From: Blastococcus aggregatus
GTDB taxonomy: Bacteria > Actinomycetota > Actinomycetes > Mycobacteriales > Geodermatophilaceae
DNA: 64,000 nt
NCBI RefSeq assembly: GCF_900221005.1
Contig: NZ_OBQI01000001.1
Coordinates: forward strand, 620,001 to 684,000
Direction: 5' to 3'
Shown in pieces: positions 8,895-16,112 of this stretch. Below the pieces are notes generated by a model. It saw only the letters and a list, made by a program, of their open reading frames with translations. It was not told the origin of the DNA and did not search any database. The position numbers and the translations under genes are program-made. The stretch's first letter is position 1, and every line of letters begins with the position of its first letter.

Positions 8895-10418
8895 ATGGCG
8901 GTGACGGCACCCGAGCGGGCGGAGCAGGAGCCGGCCCCGCCTCCTCCGGCCCCCGCCGGCCGGCCGACGGCGCCCCGCCCGCGACGCGACCGCACCCCTC
9001 CCCTGCCCCGCGACACGAGGCTGTCCTGGCTGCTCACCGCCGTGCTCGGGGCGCTGACGCTGACCAGCCGGCTCGTGGGCATCAGCTATCCCGGCCAGCT
9101 GATCTTCGACGAGGCCTACTACCCGCCGGAGGCCGCGGAACTGCTCCGCTGGGGCCACGAGTACAACCGCGGCTACACCTTCATCGTCCATCCGCCGCTC
9201 GGGAAATGGCTGATCGCGACGGGCGAGGCGCTCTTCGGCAACGACTCGTTCGGCTGGCGGTTCCCGGGCGCGGTGGCGGGCACGATCGCCGTCGTCGTCC
9301 TCGTCCGGCTGACGCGGCGGCTGACCGGCTCGACGCTCCTCGGGCTGGTCGCCGGACTGCTGCTGGCGCTGGACGGCTTCTCCTTCGTCCTGTCGCGCAC
9401 CGGACTGCTCGACGTCTTCCTGCAGACCTTCGTGGTCGCGGCCGTGGCCTGCCTGGTGGTCGACCGCGACCGGGTGCGGGCCCGCATCCGCGACGCCGGG
9501 GACCGGGCCACCGACGGCTTCCGGCTGGGCCCCCGCGGCTGGCGGATCGCGGCCGGCTTCCTCTTCGGCTGCGCCTGCGCGGTGAAGTGGAGCGGCGTCT
9601 GGTTCCTGGCGTTCTTCGCCGTCGCGTCGCTGCTCTGGGATCGCGCGTCCTGGCGGGACGCCGGCGCTGCGCGGCCCACGCGTGCGGCCGCCCGGTACGG
9701 CCTGCCCGGGGCGCTGTGGGCGCTGGCCGCGGTGCCGGTGCTCACCTACCTGGCCAGCTTCACGGGGTGGTTCCTCGGCGAGACCTCGCAGGGCAAGGCG
9801 TGGGCGCAGCAGAACCCCGACACCGCGTTCCCGTTCGTCCCGGACGCGCTGCGCTCGCTGTGGCACCAGCACGCCGAGTGGCTCCGCTTCCACGGCGGCC
9901 TGTCGACGCCGCACCCGTGGGAGTCGGGCCCCTGGTCGTGGGTGGTGAACGGTCGCCCGATCCTGCTGTGGAACCCGCAGGGGCTGACCGACGACGCCGG
10001 CGAGCCGGTGGTGCGCTACATCCTGATGGTCGGCACCCCGACGCTGTGGTTCCTCTTCGTCCCGGCGATGGTCTGGCTCGTCTGGCGCTGGGCGGCCCGG
10101 CGCGACCCGGCTGCCGGGATCGTCGGCACGGCGATCGCCGCGGGCTGGCTGACCTGGCTGGTCAACACCGACCGGACGATGTTCATCTTCTACCTGGCGC
10201 CGGTCGTGCCCTTCCTCGTCCTGGGGGTGACCCTGCTGCTCCAGGACGTGCTCGGCCCGCGCGCGCGGGGGCCCCGGCGCACCGTCGGGCTGGCGGTCGT
10301 CTGCCTGTACGTGGCCTTCGTGGCGGTCACGTTCGTCTTCTTCCTGCCGGTCCTCACCGGGGAGCCGCTCAGCAACGCGGAGTGGCTGCGGCGGATGTGG
10401 TTCCCGTCGTGGTTCTGA
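8895..10418 (+). CDS. pmt: Dolichyl/polyprenyl-phosphate-mannose protein mannosyltransferase (GT39)
   Basis: Membrane GT-C fold enzyme that transfers mannose from polyprenyl-phosphate-mannose to secreted proteins. From ATG 8895 it is 507 residues. A proline-rich cytoplasmic head (about 40 residues) is followed by a first membrane segment and the catalytic acidic pair in GQLIFDEAYYPPEA. The motif VHPPLGKWLI and many further membrane segments come next, with a C-terminal block of four. An upstream ATG at 8844 is in frame but would start two bases from rsmI and adds no conserved sequence, so I prefer 8895. Orthologue of mycobacterial Rv1002c by context and motifs. Confidence 0.93.
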   Translation: MAVTAPERAEQEPAPPPPAPAGRPTAPRPRRDRTPPLPRDTRLSWLLTAVLGALTLTSRLVGISYPGQLIFDEAYYPPEAAELLRWGHEYNRGYTFIVHPPLGKWLIATGEALFGNDSFGWRFPGAVAGTIAVVVLVRLTRRLTGSTLLGLVAGLLLALDGFSFVLSRTGLLDVFLQTFVVAAVACLVVDRDRVRARIRDAGDRATDGFRLGPRGWRIAAGFLFGCACAVKWSGVWFLAFFAVASLLWDRASWRDAGAARPTRAAARYGLPGALWALAAVPVLTYLASFTGWFLGETSQGKAWAQQNPDTAFPFVPDALRSLWHQHAEWLRFHGGLSTPHPWESGPWSWVVNGRPILLWNPQGLTDDAGEPVVRYILMVGTPTLWFLFVPAMVWLVWRWAARRDPAAGIVGTAIAAGWLTWLVNTDRTMFIFYLAPVVPFLVLGVTLLLQDVLGPRARGPRRTVGLAVVCLYVAFVAVTFVFFLPVLTGEPLSNAEWLRRMWFPSWF

Positions 10419-10502
10419 GCCCCGCTCGTCGCGCCCGCTCCTGAGACACCGGCCGCCGCGCCCGCCTACGGTGACGGTGGCCACCCCCGGGAGAGGACGA
10501 CG

Positions 10503-11297
10503 ATGACCGACGCGCCCGACCGCCCCACCGTGCTGACCGCTGCCGACGGCGACGTCTGGCGGATCACCCTGGACCGGCCGGAGACGGGCAACCCCGTCAC
10601 GCCCGCACTCGCCGCCGACCTGGCGGCCGCCCTCGCCGCCCGGCCGGAACAGTCGCGGGTGGTGCTGCTGCTGGCCAACGGCCCGCGGTTCTGCGTGGGC
10701 GGCGACATCGGCTCCTTCGCCGGAGCGAGCAACCCCGGCGACTTCGTCGGCCGGCTCGCCTCCGACTGGCACCAGGTCATCCGCGCGCTGCTCTCCTGCC
10801 CCGTGCCGGTCGTCGCGGGTGTCCAGGGTGCCGTCGCCGGGGCCGGCGTCGGGCTCATCGGCGCCTGCGACCTCGTCGTCTGCGCGCGGACGACGAAGAT
10901 CCGGCCCGCCTACGGGGCCATCGGCTTCACCCCGGACGGCGGGACGTCGTGGGCGCTGAGCCGCGCACTCGGCGCGCCCCGCGCCCTGGACCTGCTGCTC
11001 AGCAACGGCTCGCTCACCGCCGCCGAAGCGCACCTGACCGGGCTGGTGGCCCGCCTCGTCGAGGACGAGGACCTGCAAGCGACCGCGGAGCAGCTGGCGA
11101 CCCGGATCGCGGCCGGCCCGATCCGCACCATGGTCCGCACCCGGGCGCTGGTGCGGCAGGCGGCCACCCGCACCCTCGAGGAGCAGCTGGACGACGAGGC
11201 GCAACTGATCGCCGAGTCCGCCTCCGACCCGGAGGGACGCGAGGGGGTGCGGGCGTTCGTCGAGAAGCGCGCGCCCGACTTCCGGAACGCCCGCTGA
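10503..11297 (+). CDS. Enoyl-CoA hydratase/isomerase family protein
   Basis: Crotonase-fold protein of 264 residues, acting on a CoA thioester. The oxyanion-hole segment FCVGGDIGSFAG (about 61-72) and the second conserved block VAGVQGAVAGAGVGLIGACDLVV (about 103-125) are present. The usual catalytic Glu of hydratases near residue 140 is replaced by a GFTPDGGTSW stretch, where an Asp is available as in some isomerases. The ribosome site GGAGAGGACGACG precedes the ATG. No pathway genes are adjacent, so the substrate is unknown. A hairpin follows the stop. Confidence 0.9.
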   Translation: MTDAPDRPTVLTAADGDVWRITLDRPETGNPVTPALAADLAAALAARPEQSRVVLLLANGPRFCVGGDIGSFAGASNPGDFVGRLASDWHQVIRALLSCPVPVVAGVQGAVAGAGVGLIGACDLVVCARTTKIRPAYGAIGFTPDGGTSWALSRALGAPRALDLLLSNGSLTAAEAHLTGLVARLVEDEDLQATAEQLATRIAAGPIRTMVRTRALVRQAATRTLEEQLDDEAQLIAESASDPEGREGVRAFVEKRAPDFRNAR

Positions 11298-11304
11298 ACG
11301 CACG

Positions 11305-11336
11305 AACGCCGCCGGGCTGATGCCCGACGGCGTTCA
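11305..11336. terminator. Bidirectional hairpin between the crotonase gene and tRNA-Ala
   Basis: GAACGCCG (11305-11312) pairs with CGGCGTTC (11329-11336), and the interior CGGGC/GCCCG pairs as well around a TGAT loop. It begins seven bases after the crotonase stop and ends 13 bases before the 3' end of the oppositely transcribed tRNA-Ala, so it is well placed to end both transcripts. Confidence 0.7.
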
Positions 11337-11349
11337 TGGCGTACTGGGG

Positions 11350-11423
11350 TGGAGCTGAGGGGAGTTGAACCCCTGACCCCCTCGATGCGAACGAGGTGCG
11401 CTACCGGACTGCGCCACAGCCCC
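11350..11423 (-). tRNA. tRNA-Ala (anticodon CGC)
   Basis: The minus strand folds into a full cloverleaf of 74 bases. Acceptor GGGGCTG pairs with CAGCTCC (one G-T), the D stem is GCGC/GCGC, the anticodon stem CCTCG/CGAGG with loop TTCGCAT gives anticodon CGC, and the T arm is AGGGG-TTCAACT-CCCCT. Discriminator A is present and CCA is not encoded. It reads GCG alanine codons, common in this genome. Confidence 0.95.
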
Positions 11424-11489
11424 CTACGAGTGGCCAGCTTACCGTCCTGCCCCTCCGGCGCCACCACCGGGGGCGGCGCCGGCGAGCCG

Positions 11490-12197
11490 TCAGGCGTTCG
11501 CCACGCGGCGCGGCTGGTACTCGTCGATGTCGGCGAAACCGAGGTCGTCGTCGTCGAGCCCGACGACGGCGCTGTTCTGCCAGCCGGCCGGAGCGGGCGT
11601 GCGGGCGGCGACCACGCGGCCGCGGAACTGGGCGACCGGCGCGAGCGGGACGCTGGGGTGCGGCAGGCTCGGCAGGGCCTCCCCGGCGACGGTCTCGTGC
11701 ACCTCGGGTGCGGTGCGCGGAGCGGGCGCGGCGACCGGCGCGGGCTGCGCGGTGGTGCGCATCGCCGCACGGGCGGCGGTCCGGGCTGCCCGGCGGGCGG
11801 CGAGCCGCTCGCGGCGGGCGACCTTGCGCAGCACCAGCACGTACCCGACGACCGCGAGGTCGAGGACCAGCTGCGCGATCCACAGCCAGGGGCTGTAGAC
11901 CACGGCGCCGACCAGGCCGACGAGAGCGAGCGCGACCAGACCGCCGAGGGTGCGACGGCGCAGCGCGTGCACGTCGACCTTCAGCTCACCGGTGGTGAGC
12001 AGCGCCTCGCGGTCGATCGACACCCGCTCGGTCTCCGCGTGGACGACGTTGTTCGCCGTCCGGCGCCGCTGCAGCGTCCGCCCGGAGTCGGCACGCTCGG
12101 TCCGGCCGTCCTGTGCGTCGCCGCGGGTCACCACCATGGGCACCAGCACGACGAACCAGAGGACGACCAGAGCTGCCAGCAGCACGCCTGATCCCAT
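11490..12197 (-). CDS. glpR: GlpR/SepX-type divisome membrane protein
   Basis: A 235-residue membrane protein with an N-terminal helix (residues 2-22), a basic cytoplasmic stretch (DGRTERADSGRTLQRRRTANN), a pair of membrane segments near 85-125, and a long Ala/Pro/Arg tail ending in an acidic patch (LDDDDLGFADIDEYQPRRVA). This architecture and its place beside glp, rimJ and galU match GlpR of corynebacteria and SepX of Streptomyces. Those are membrane receptors of the gephyrin-like protein Glp that act in cell division. I chose ATG 12197, eight bases after AGGTGG, over a GTG at 12209. Assignment rests mainly on context and topology. Confidence 0.8.
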   Translation of the reverse strand: MGSGVLLAALVVLWFVVLVPMVVTRGDAQDGRTERADSGRTLQRRRTANNVVHAETERVSIDREALLTTGELKVDVHALRRRTLGGLVALALVGLVGAVVYSPWLWIAQLVLDLAVVGYVLVLRKVARRERLAARRAARTAARAAMRTTAQPAPVAAPAPRTAPEVHETVAGEALPSLPHPSVPLAPVAQFRGRVVAARTPAPAGWQNSAVVGLDDDDLGFADIDEYQPRRVANA

Positions 12198-12373
12198 TTC
12201 GAACACCACCTGTCACATGAGTCACTCGCGAGGGCGAGGTTATGCAGACGGGTCCTCCGAACGAGGGAGGCGCGCGGCGTGTCGCCGATGAGTCGTGTGA
12301 CTGGTGTGACCAGCGGTCGGCGTGTCGACACCGGAGAGCCGGTGACCTCTCCGGCCCCGTGCTAACGGACCGG

Positions 12374-12991
12374 TCATCGACCCGCGTGCTCGCGCCAGCG
12401 CGCGAGCGCGCCACCGGGCAGGTCCTCGGCGAGCAGCGCGTACGCCAGGTGGTCCCGCCACTCCCCGTCGATGTCGAGGTAGCGGCGCAGCAGGCCCTCC
12501 CGCGTGAAGCCGAGGCGCTCGACCAGCCGCTGGCTGGGCCCGTTCTCCGGGCGGATGTCGGCCTGCAGCCGGTGCAGCCCCATCTCCGTGAAGGCGTGGT
12601 CGCAGACGAGCGCGACGGCGAGCGAGGCCATGCCGCGCCCGGCCACCTCGCGGTCGACCCAGTAGCCGAGCCAGCCCGAGCGCAGCGCGCCGCGCACGAC
12701 GTTGTCGACGGTGACCTGGCCGGCCAGCCGGCCCTCGACCCGGACGGCGAAGGGCACGCTGATGCCGGCCCGCGCCCGCCGCGCCAGCGCCCGCCGCATC
12801 ACGCGGTAGGCGGCCGGGCTGTGCCGCACCGCCCAGGGCTGGGTCGACGTGGGTTCCCAGGGTCGCAGCCAGTCCTCGTTCGCCGACCGCAGCCGGCTCC
12901 ATTCCCCCGCGTCCCTGCGGCGCAGCGGGTGCAGCTCGACGGGGCCCCAGCCCAGCCGCGCGGGCCAGCCGGGGTGCGGGACGGGCTCCAG
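12374..12991 (-). CDS. rimJ: RimJ-type GNAT acetyltransferase with probable CTG start
   Basis: GNAT-fold N-acetyltransferase of the RimJ/RimL ribosomal-protein type. The conserved core includes LGYWVDREVAGRGMASLAV (acetyl-CoA loop), HRLQADIRPENGPSQRLVERLGF and a C-terminal DHLAYALL. The canonical start furthest upstream in this frame is GTG 12829, which would delete the first strand and helix of the fold. Conserved-looking coding (HPGWPARLG, LRPLR-like and EWSRLRSANEDWLRPWE) continues upstream to a CTG at 12991, one base after the glp stop. From there the protein is 205 residues, normal for the family. No ATG, GTG or TTG is available between. Context: galU-glp-rimJ-glpR, as in mycobacteria. 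Confidence 0.8.
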   Translation of the reverse strand: MEPVPHPGWPARLGWGPVELHPLRRRDAGEWSRLRSANEDWLRPWEPTSTQPWAVRHSPAAYRVMRRALARRARAGISVPFAVRVEGRLAGQVTVDNVVRGALRSGWLGYWVDREVAGRGMASLAVALVCDHAFTEMGLHRLQADIRPENGPSQRLVERLGFTREGLLRRYLDIDGEWRDHLAYALLAEDLPGGALARWREHAGR

Positions 12992-12992
12992 C

Positions 12993-14399
12993 TCAGCCGC
13001 CGAGCAGCAGGGGCATGACCGTGACCAGCCCGCCGGCGGCGACGTCGGTGACGTCCTCGTCGACCACGATGAGGCAGTTGGCCCGCGCCATCCGCGCCAG
13101 GAGCGCGTCGGTGCCGTCGCCCACCGGTTCGACGACGTAGCCGCCGTCGGGGTGGCGCATGACCGTGCCGTGCAGGTACTGGCGGTAGCCCAGCGGTGAG
13201 GCCAGGGCCTGGCCCGCGACCGCCTGCACCGTGCGGCGGAACAGCTGGCGCTTGCCCAGCATGAGCCGGATCGCGGGACGCACGAAGACCTCGAAGGCGA
13301 CCAGCGCGGCCACCGGCTCGCCCGGGACGCAGATGACCGGCACCCGGTCCCGGCCCAGCCGACCGAAGCCCTGCACCGGCCCGGGGTGCATCGTCACCTG
13401 ACGGAACTGCATCTCCCCGAGCTCGGCGAGCACCTCCTGCACCATGTCCAGCCCGCCGGGGGCGAAGGTGCCGGCGATGAGCACGAGGTCGCTGCGCAGC
13501 AGCTGGCTCTCGAGCACCTCGGTCAGCCGGCGGCGGTCGGTCGGCAGGATGCCGGAGCGGTAGGCCTCGGCCCCGGCGTCGCGGGCGGCCGCGGCGAGGG
13601 CGTAGCTGTTGACGTCGACGACCTGCCCCGGGGCCGGCGTCGTGCCGACGTCCACGAGCTCGGTGCCGGCGCAGAGGACGGCGATCCGCGGCCGCGGGCG
13701 GACCAGCACGCGCTCCCGGCCGACGGCGGCCAGCAGGCTGATCTGCGCGGGGCCGATCGGCGTCCCCACCTGGACGGCGGGATCGCCGGGCGCGACGTCG
13801 TCCCCGGTCCGGCGCACGTAGCCGCCGGCCGGCGGGCCGGCCAGCACCTCGACGCGGACCCGGCCCTGGTCGGTCCACACCCCGGGGACGACGACGTCGG
13901 CGCCCACGGGCAGCATCGCGCCGGCCGACACCCGGAAGGCCAGCCCGGGGCCGATGGAGGCCGGGGTGCCCGCACCGGCGACGCTCTCCCCCACGACGGC
14001 CAGGGGCACCGGAGCGGACAGCCGCGCACCGGCGACGTCCTCGGCGCGGACGGCGTAGCCGTCGAGCGCGGCCTGGTCGAAGGCGGGCAGCGCGCGCTGG
14101 CTGACGACCTCCTCGGCGCAGAGCAGGCCCTGGGCGTCGAGGACGGCGAGCTCGATGGGGTCGGGCTGCGGAACGCTGGCGAGGATCTCGTCGAGGTGCC
14201 GCTCCACGGTGCAGATCACCGACAGCGGCACGGACTCGGCGGGAGGGAGCGGGATCGGGCCCTCGACGACGGACCGCGGGGTCGGCAGCGGGGGGACGTC
14301 GCCGGTGGCCGGCGGGCGTACCGGACCGTCGACGAACTGGGTGTCCCGGTACCCCCGGTCCACCCCGCCGTTGCCGTCTTCGCTGCCGATCATGCCCAC
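12993..14399 (-). CDS. glp: Gephyrin-like molybdotransferase Glp (MoeA family)
   Basis: A MoeA/gephyrin E-domain protein of 468 residues with a disordered N-terminal extension of about 60 residues (Pro/Gly/Asp rich). The MoeA core shows SQRALPAFDQAALDGYAVRAEDV, GTPASIGPGLAFRVSAGAMLPVGADVVV, the domain III motif VLCAGTELVD, and VICVPGEPVAALVAFEVFVRPAIR. In corynebacteria this paralogue, encoded beside its receptor GlpR, binds FtsZ and acts in septum formation. In other genomes it is annotated as molybdenum insertion enzyme, so both roles remain possible. The start is GTG 14399 or ATG 14393. It lies between galU and rimJ, and its stop sits one base from the rimJ start. Confidence 0.88.
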   Translation of the reverse strand: MGMIGSEDGNGGVDRGYRDTQFVDGPVRPPATGDVPPLPTPRSVVEGPIPLPPAESVPLSVICTVERHLDEILASVPQPDPIELAVLDAQGLLCAEEVVSQRALPAFDQAALDGYAVRAEDVAGARLSAPVPLAVVGESVAGAGTPASIGPGLAFRVSAGAMLPVGADVVVPGVWTDQGRVRVEVLAGPPAGGYVRRTGDDVAPGDPAVQVGTPIGPAQISLLAAVGRERVLVRPRPRIAVLCAGTELVDVGTTPAPGQVVDVNSYALAAAARDAGAEAYRSGILPTDRRRLTEVLESQLLRSDLVLIAGTFAPGGLDMVQEVLAELGEMQFRQVTMHPGPVQGFGRLGRDRVPVICVPGEPVAALVAFEVFVRPAIRLMLGKRQLFRRTVQAVAGQALASPLGYRQYLHGTVMRHPDGGYVVEPVGDGTDALLARMARANCLIVVDEDVTDVAAGGLVTVMPLLLGG

Positions 14400-14520
14400 A
14401 CCACCACCGTTCCGCCGTGCCGTCCGCCGTTCGGCGGCACCGGCCCGCGCGGCGCCGCGGGCCCCGATCGGGGGCCGGCGCGGTACCCCGCCGCCCGATG
14501 GTGCCCCCTGTCGGGCCCGG

Positions 14521-15453
14521 TCAGGCCGGCGACGCGCCCTCGGCGGGCAGCTCGCTGACGAACTCGTGCAGCCAGGTGCGCAGCGCGGGGCCGAGATCGT
14601 CGCGCTCGGCGGCCAGCCGGATGACCGCCTTGAGGTAGTCCAGCTTGTCGCCGGTGTCGTAGCGGCGGCCGCTGAAGACGACGCCGTGGACGGGCTCCCC
14701 GCGCGCCACGAGGGTGGCCAGCGCGTCGGTCAGCTGGATCTCCCCGCCGCGGCCGGGCTCGGTCTCGCGCAGCACGTCGAAGATCTGCGGGCTCAGCACG
14801 TAGCGGCCGATGATCGCCAGGCTGCTGGGGGCTTCGTCGACCGGTGGCTTCTCGACCAGGCCGGTGACGGTCACGACCTCGTCGCCGTCCAGTGCCGGCT
14901 GCCCGCCCGGCTCGACGGCGACCGCGCCGTACTTGTCGATGTTCTCCATGCCGACGTCGAGCAGCGCGATGACCGAGCCGCCGTGCTCGGCCTGCACGGC
15001 GAGCATCTGCTCGAGCAGGTGGTCGCGGGCGTCGATGAGGTCGTCGCCGAGCAGGACGGCGAACGGCTCGTCCCCGACGAACGCCGCGGCCTGCAGGACG
15101 GCGTGCCCCAGGCCCTTGGCCTCGCCCTGCCGGACGAAGTGCACCTGGGCGATGTCGGTGGAGGAGCGGACGGCGTCGAGGCGGGCCGCGTCGCCCTTCT
15201 TCTCCAGCGCCGTCTCCAGCTCGGGGGTGCTGTCGAAGAAGTCCTCGATGGCGCCCTTGTTCCGGCCGGTCACCATGAGCACCTCGGGCAGGCCGGCCCG
15301 GGCCGCCTCCTCGACGATGTACTGCAGCGCCGGCCGGTCGACCACCGGCAGCAGTTCCTTGGGCACGGCCTTGGTCGCCGGCAGGAAGCGTGTGCCCATC
15401 CCCGCGACGGGGATGACGGCCTTGCGTGCAGGTCGGGCGCCCGAGGTCGACAT
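14521..15453 (-). CDS. galU: UTP-glucose-1-phosphate uridylyltransferase
   Basis: GalU makes UDP-glucose from UTP and glucose-1-phosphate for cell-wall and storage glycans. The 310-residue product has the nucleotide-binding signature PVAGMGTRFLPATKAVPKELLP (about 16-37), VVDRPALQYIVEEA, LLGDDLID, and GLVEKP. The ATG at 15453 is preceded at six bases by TAGGCT, a -10-like box, with no ribosome site, so the mRNA is probably leaderless. It is divergent from the 5-formyl-THF cyclo-ligase gene with only 26 bases between start codons. It is first in the leftward galU-glp-rimJ-glpR cluster. Confidence 0.96.
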   Translation of the reverse strand: MSTSGARPARKAVIPVAGMGTRFLPATKAVPKELLPVVDRPALQYIVEEAARAGLPEVLMVTGRNKGAIEDFFDSTPELETALEKKGDAARLDAVRSSTDIAQVHFVRQGEAKGLGHAVLQAAAFVGDEPFAVLLGDDLIDARDHLLEQMLAVQAEHGGSVIALLDVGMENIDKYGAVAVEPGGQPALDGDEVVTVTGLVEKPPVDEAPSSLAIIGRYVLSPQIFDVLRETEPGRGGEIQLTDALATLVARGEPVHGVVFSGRRYDTGDKLDYLKAVIRLAAERDDLGPALRTWLHEFVSELPAEGASPA

Positions 15454-15482
15454 CCCGGCAGCCTAGCTAGCCTCCCGGCATG
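15451..15482. promoter_or_regulatory. Palindromic back-to-back leaderless promoters of galU and the cyclo-ligase gene
   Basis: The 32 bases from the galU ATG to the opposite ATG form a near-palindrome centred on CTAGCTAG. Rightward, TAGCCT (15468-15473) sits six bases before ATG 15480. Leftward, TAGGCT (15465-15460) sits six bases before ATG 15453. Both spacers are the same sequence family (CCCGGC / GCCGGG). Neither gene has room for a ribosome site, so both transcripts would begin at or next to the start codon. Each -35 region would lie inside the other gene. Confidence 0.6.
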
Positions 15483-16112
15483 GCCCCCGGTGGAGATCTG
15501 GTCGGTGGAGATCCGGTCGCCGCGAAGGCGGCGCTCCGCGCCCGACACCTGGCGGCGCGCCTCGCCCGTCCGCCGGCCGCCCGGGCGGAAGCGGCCGCCG
15601 CGGTCGCCGCGGCGCTCCTCGGGGGGCTCGGCGGGGCCGGCACCGTGGCCGCGCACGTGCCGGACGAGACCGAGCCCGGGCACGGCCGGCTCCCGGCGGC
15701 GCTCGCCGGGTCGGGCGCGCGCGTCCTGCTGCCCGTGGTGCCGGCGCAGGGCCGGGAACTGGCGTGGGCGGTCGCCGACGGCCGGCTGGTGCCCGGGCGG
15801 TTCGGCCTGCTCGAGCCGGCCGGCCCGCGGCTGGGGCCGGAGACGATCGGGACGGCCGAGGTCGTCGTCGTCCCGGCCCTGGCGGTGTCCCGCGACGGGG
15901 TGCGGCTCGGCCGGGGCGGGGGCTACTACGACCGGGCACTGGCCCACGCCCGCCCGGACGCCGTCGTCGTGGCGGTGGTGTTCGACGACGAACTGCTCGA
16001 CGCGGTGCCCGGGGAGGCGCACGACCACCGGGTGACCGCGGTCGTCACGCCGTCCGGCGGCTGGGAGATCATCGGCACCCCGCACCTCCCCCATGGAATG
16101 GAGCTCCCGTGA
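15480..16112 (+). CDS. 5-formyltetrahydrofolate cyclo-ligase
   Basis: MTHFS-type enzyme that converts 5-formyl-THF to 5,10-methenyl-THF with ATP, returning this storage folate to one-carbon metabolism. The 210-residue product has the N-terminal AAKAALRARHLAARLARP segment, LLPVVPAQGRELAWAV, and the family signature RLGRGGGYYDRALA near residues 140-153. It ends with AHDHRVTAVVTP. It starts at a probably leaderless ATG and its stop overlaps the carboxyltransferase GTG as GTGA. The same gene is beside galU in mycobacteria. Confidence 0.93.
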   Translation: MAPGGDLVGGDPVAAKAALRARHLAARLARPPAARAEAAAAVAAALLGGLGGAGTVAAHVPDETEPGHGRLPAALAGSGARVLLPVVPAQGRELAWAVADGRLVPGRFGLLEPAGPRLGPETIGTAEVVVVPALAVSRDGVRLGRGGGYYDRALAHARPDAVVVAVVFDDELLDAVPGEAHDHRVTAVVTPSGGWEIIGTPHLPHGMELP

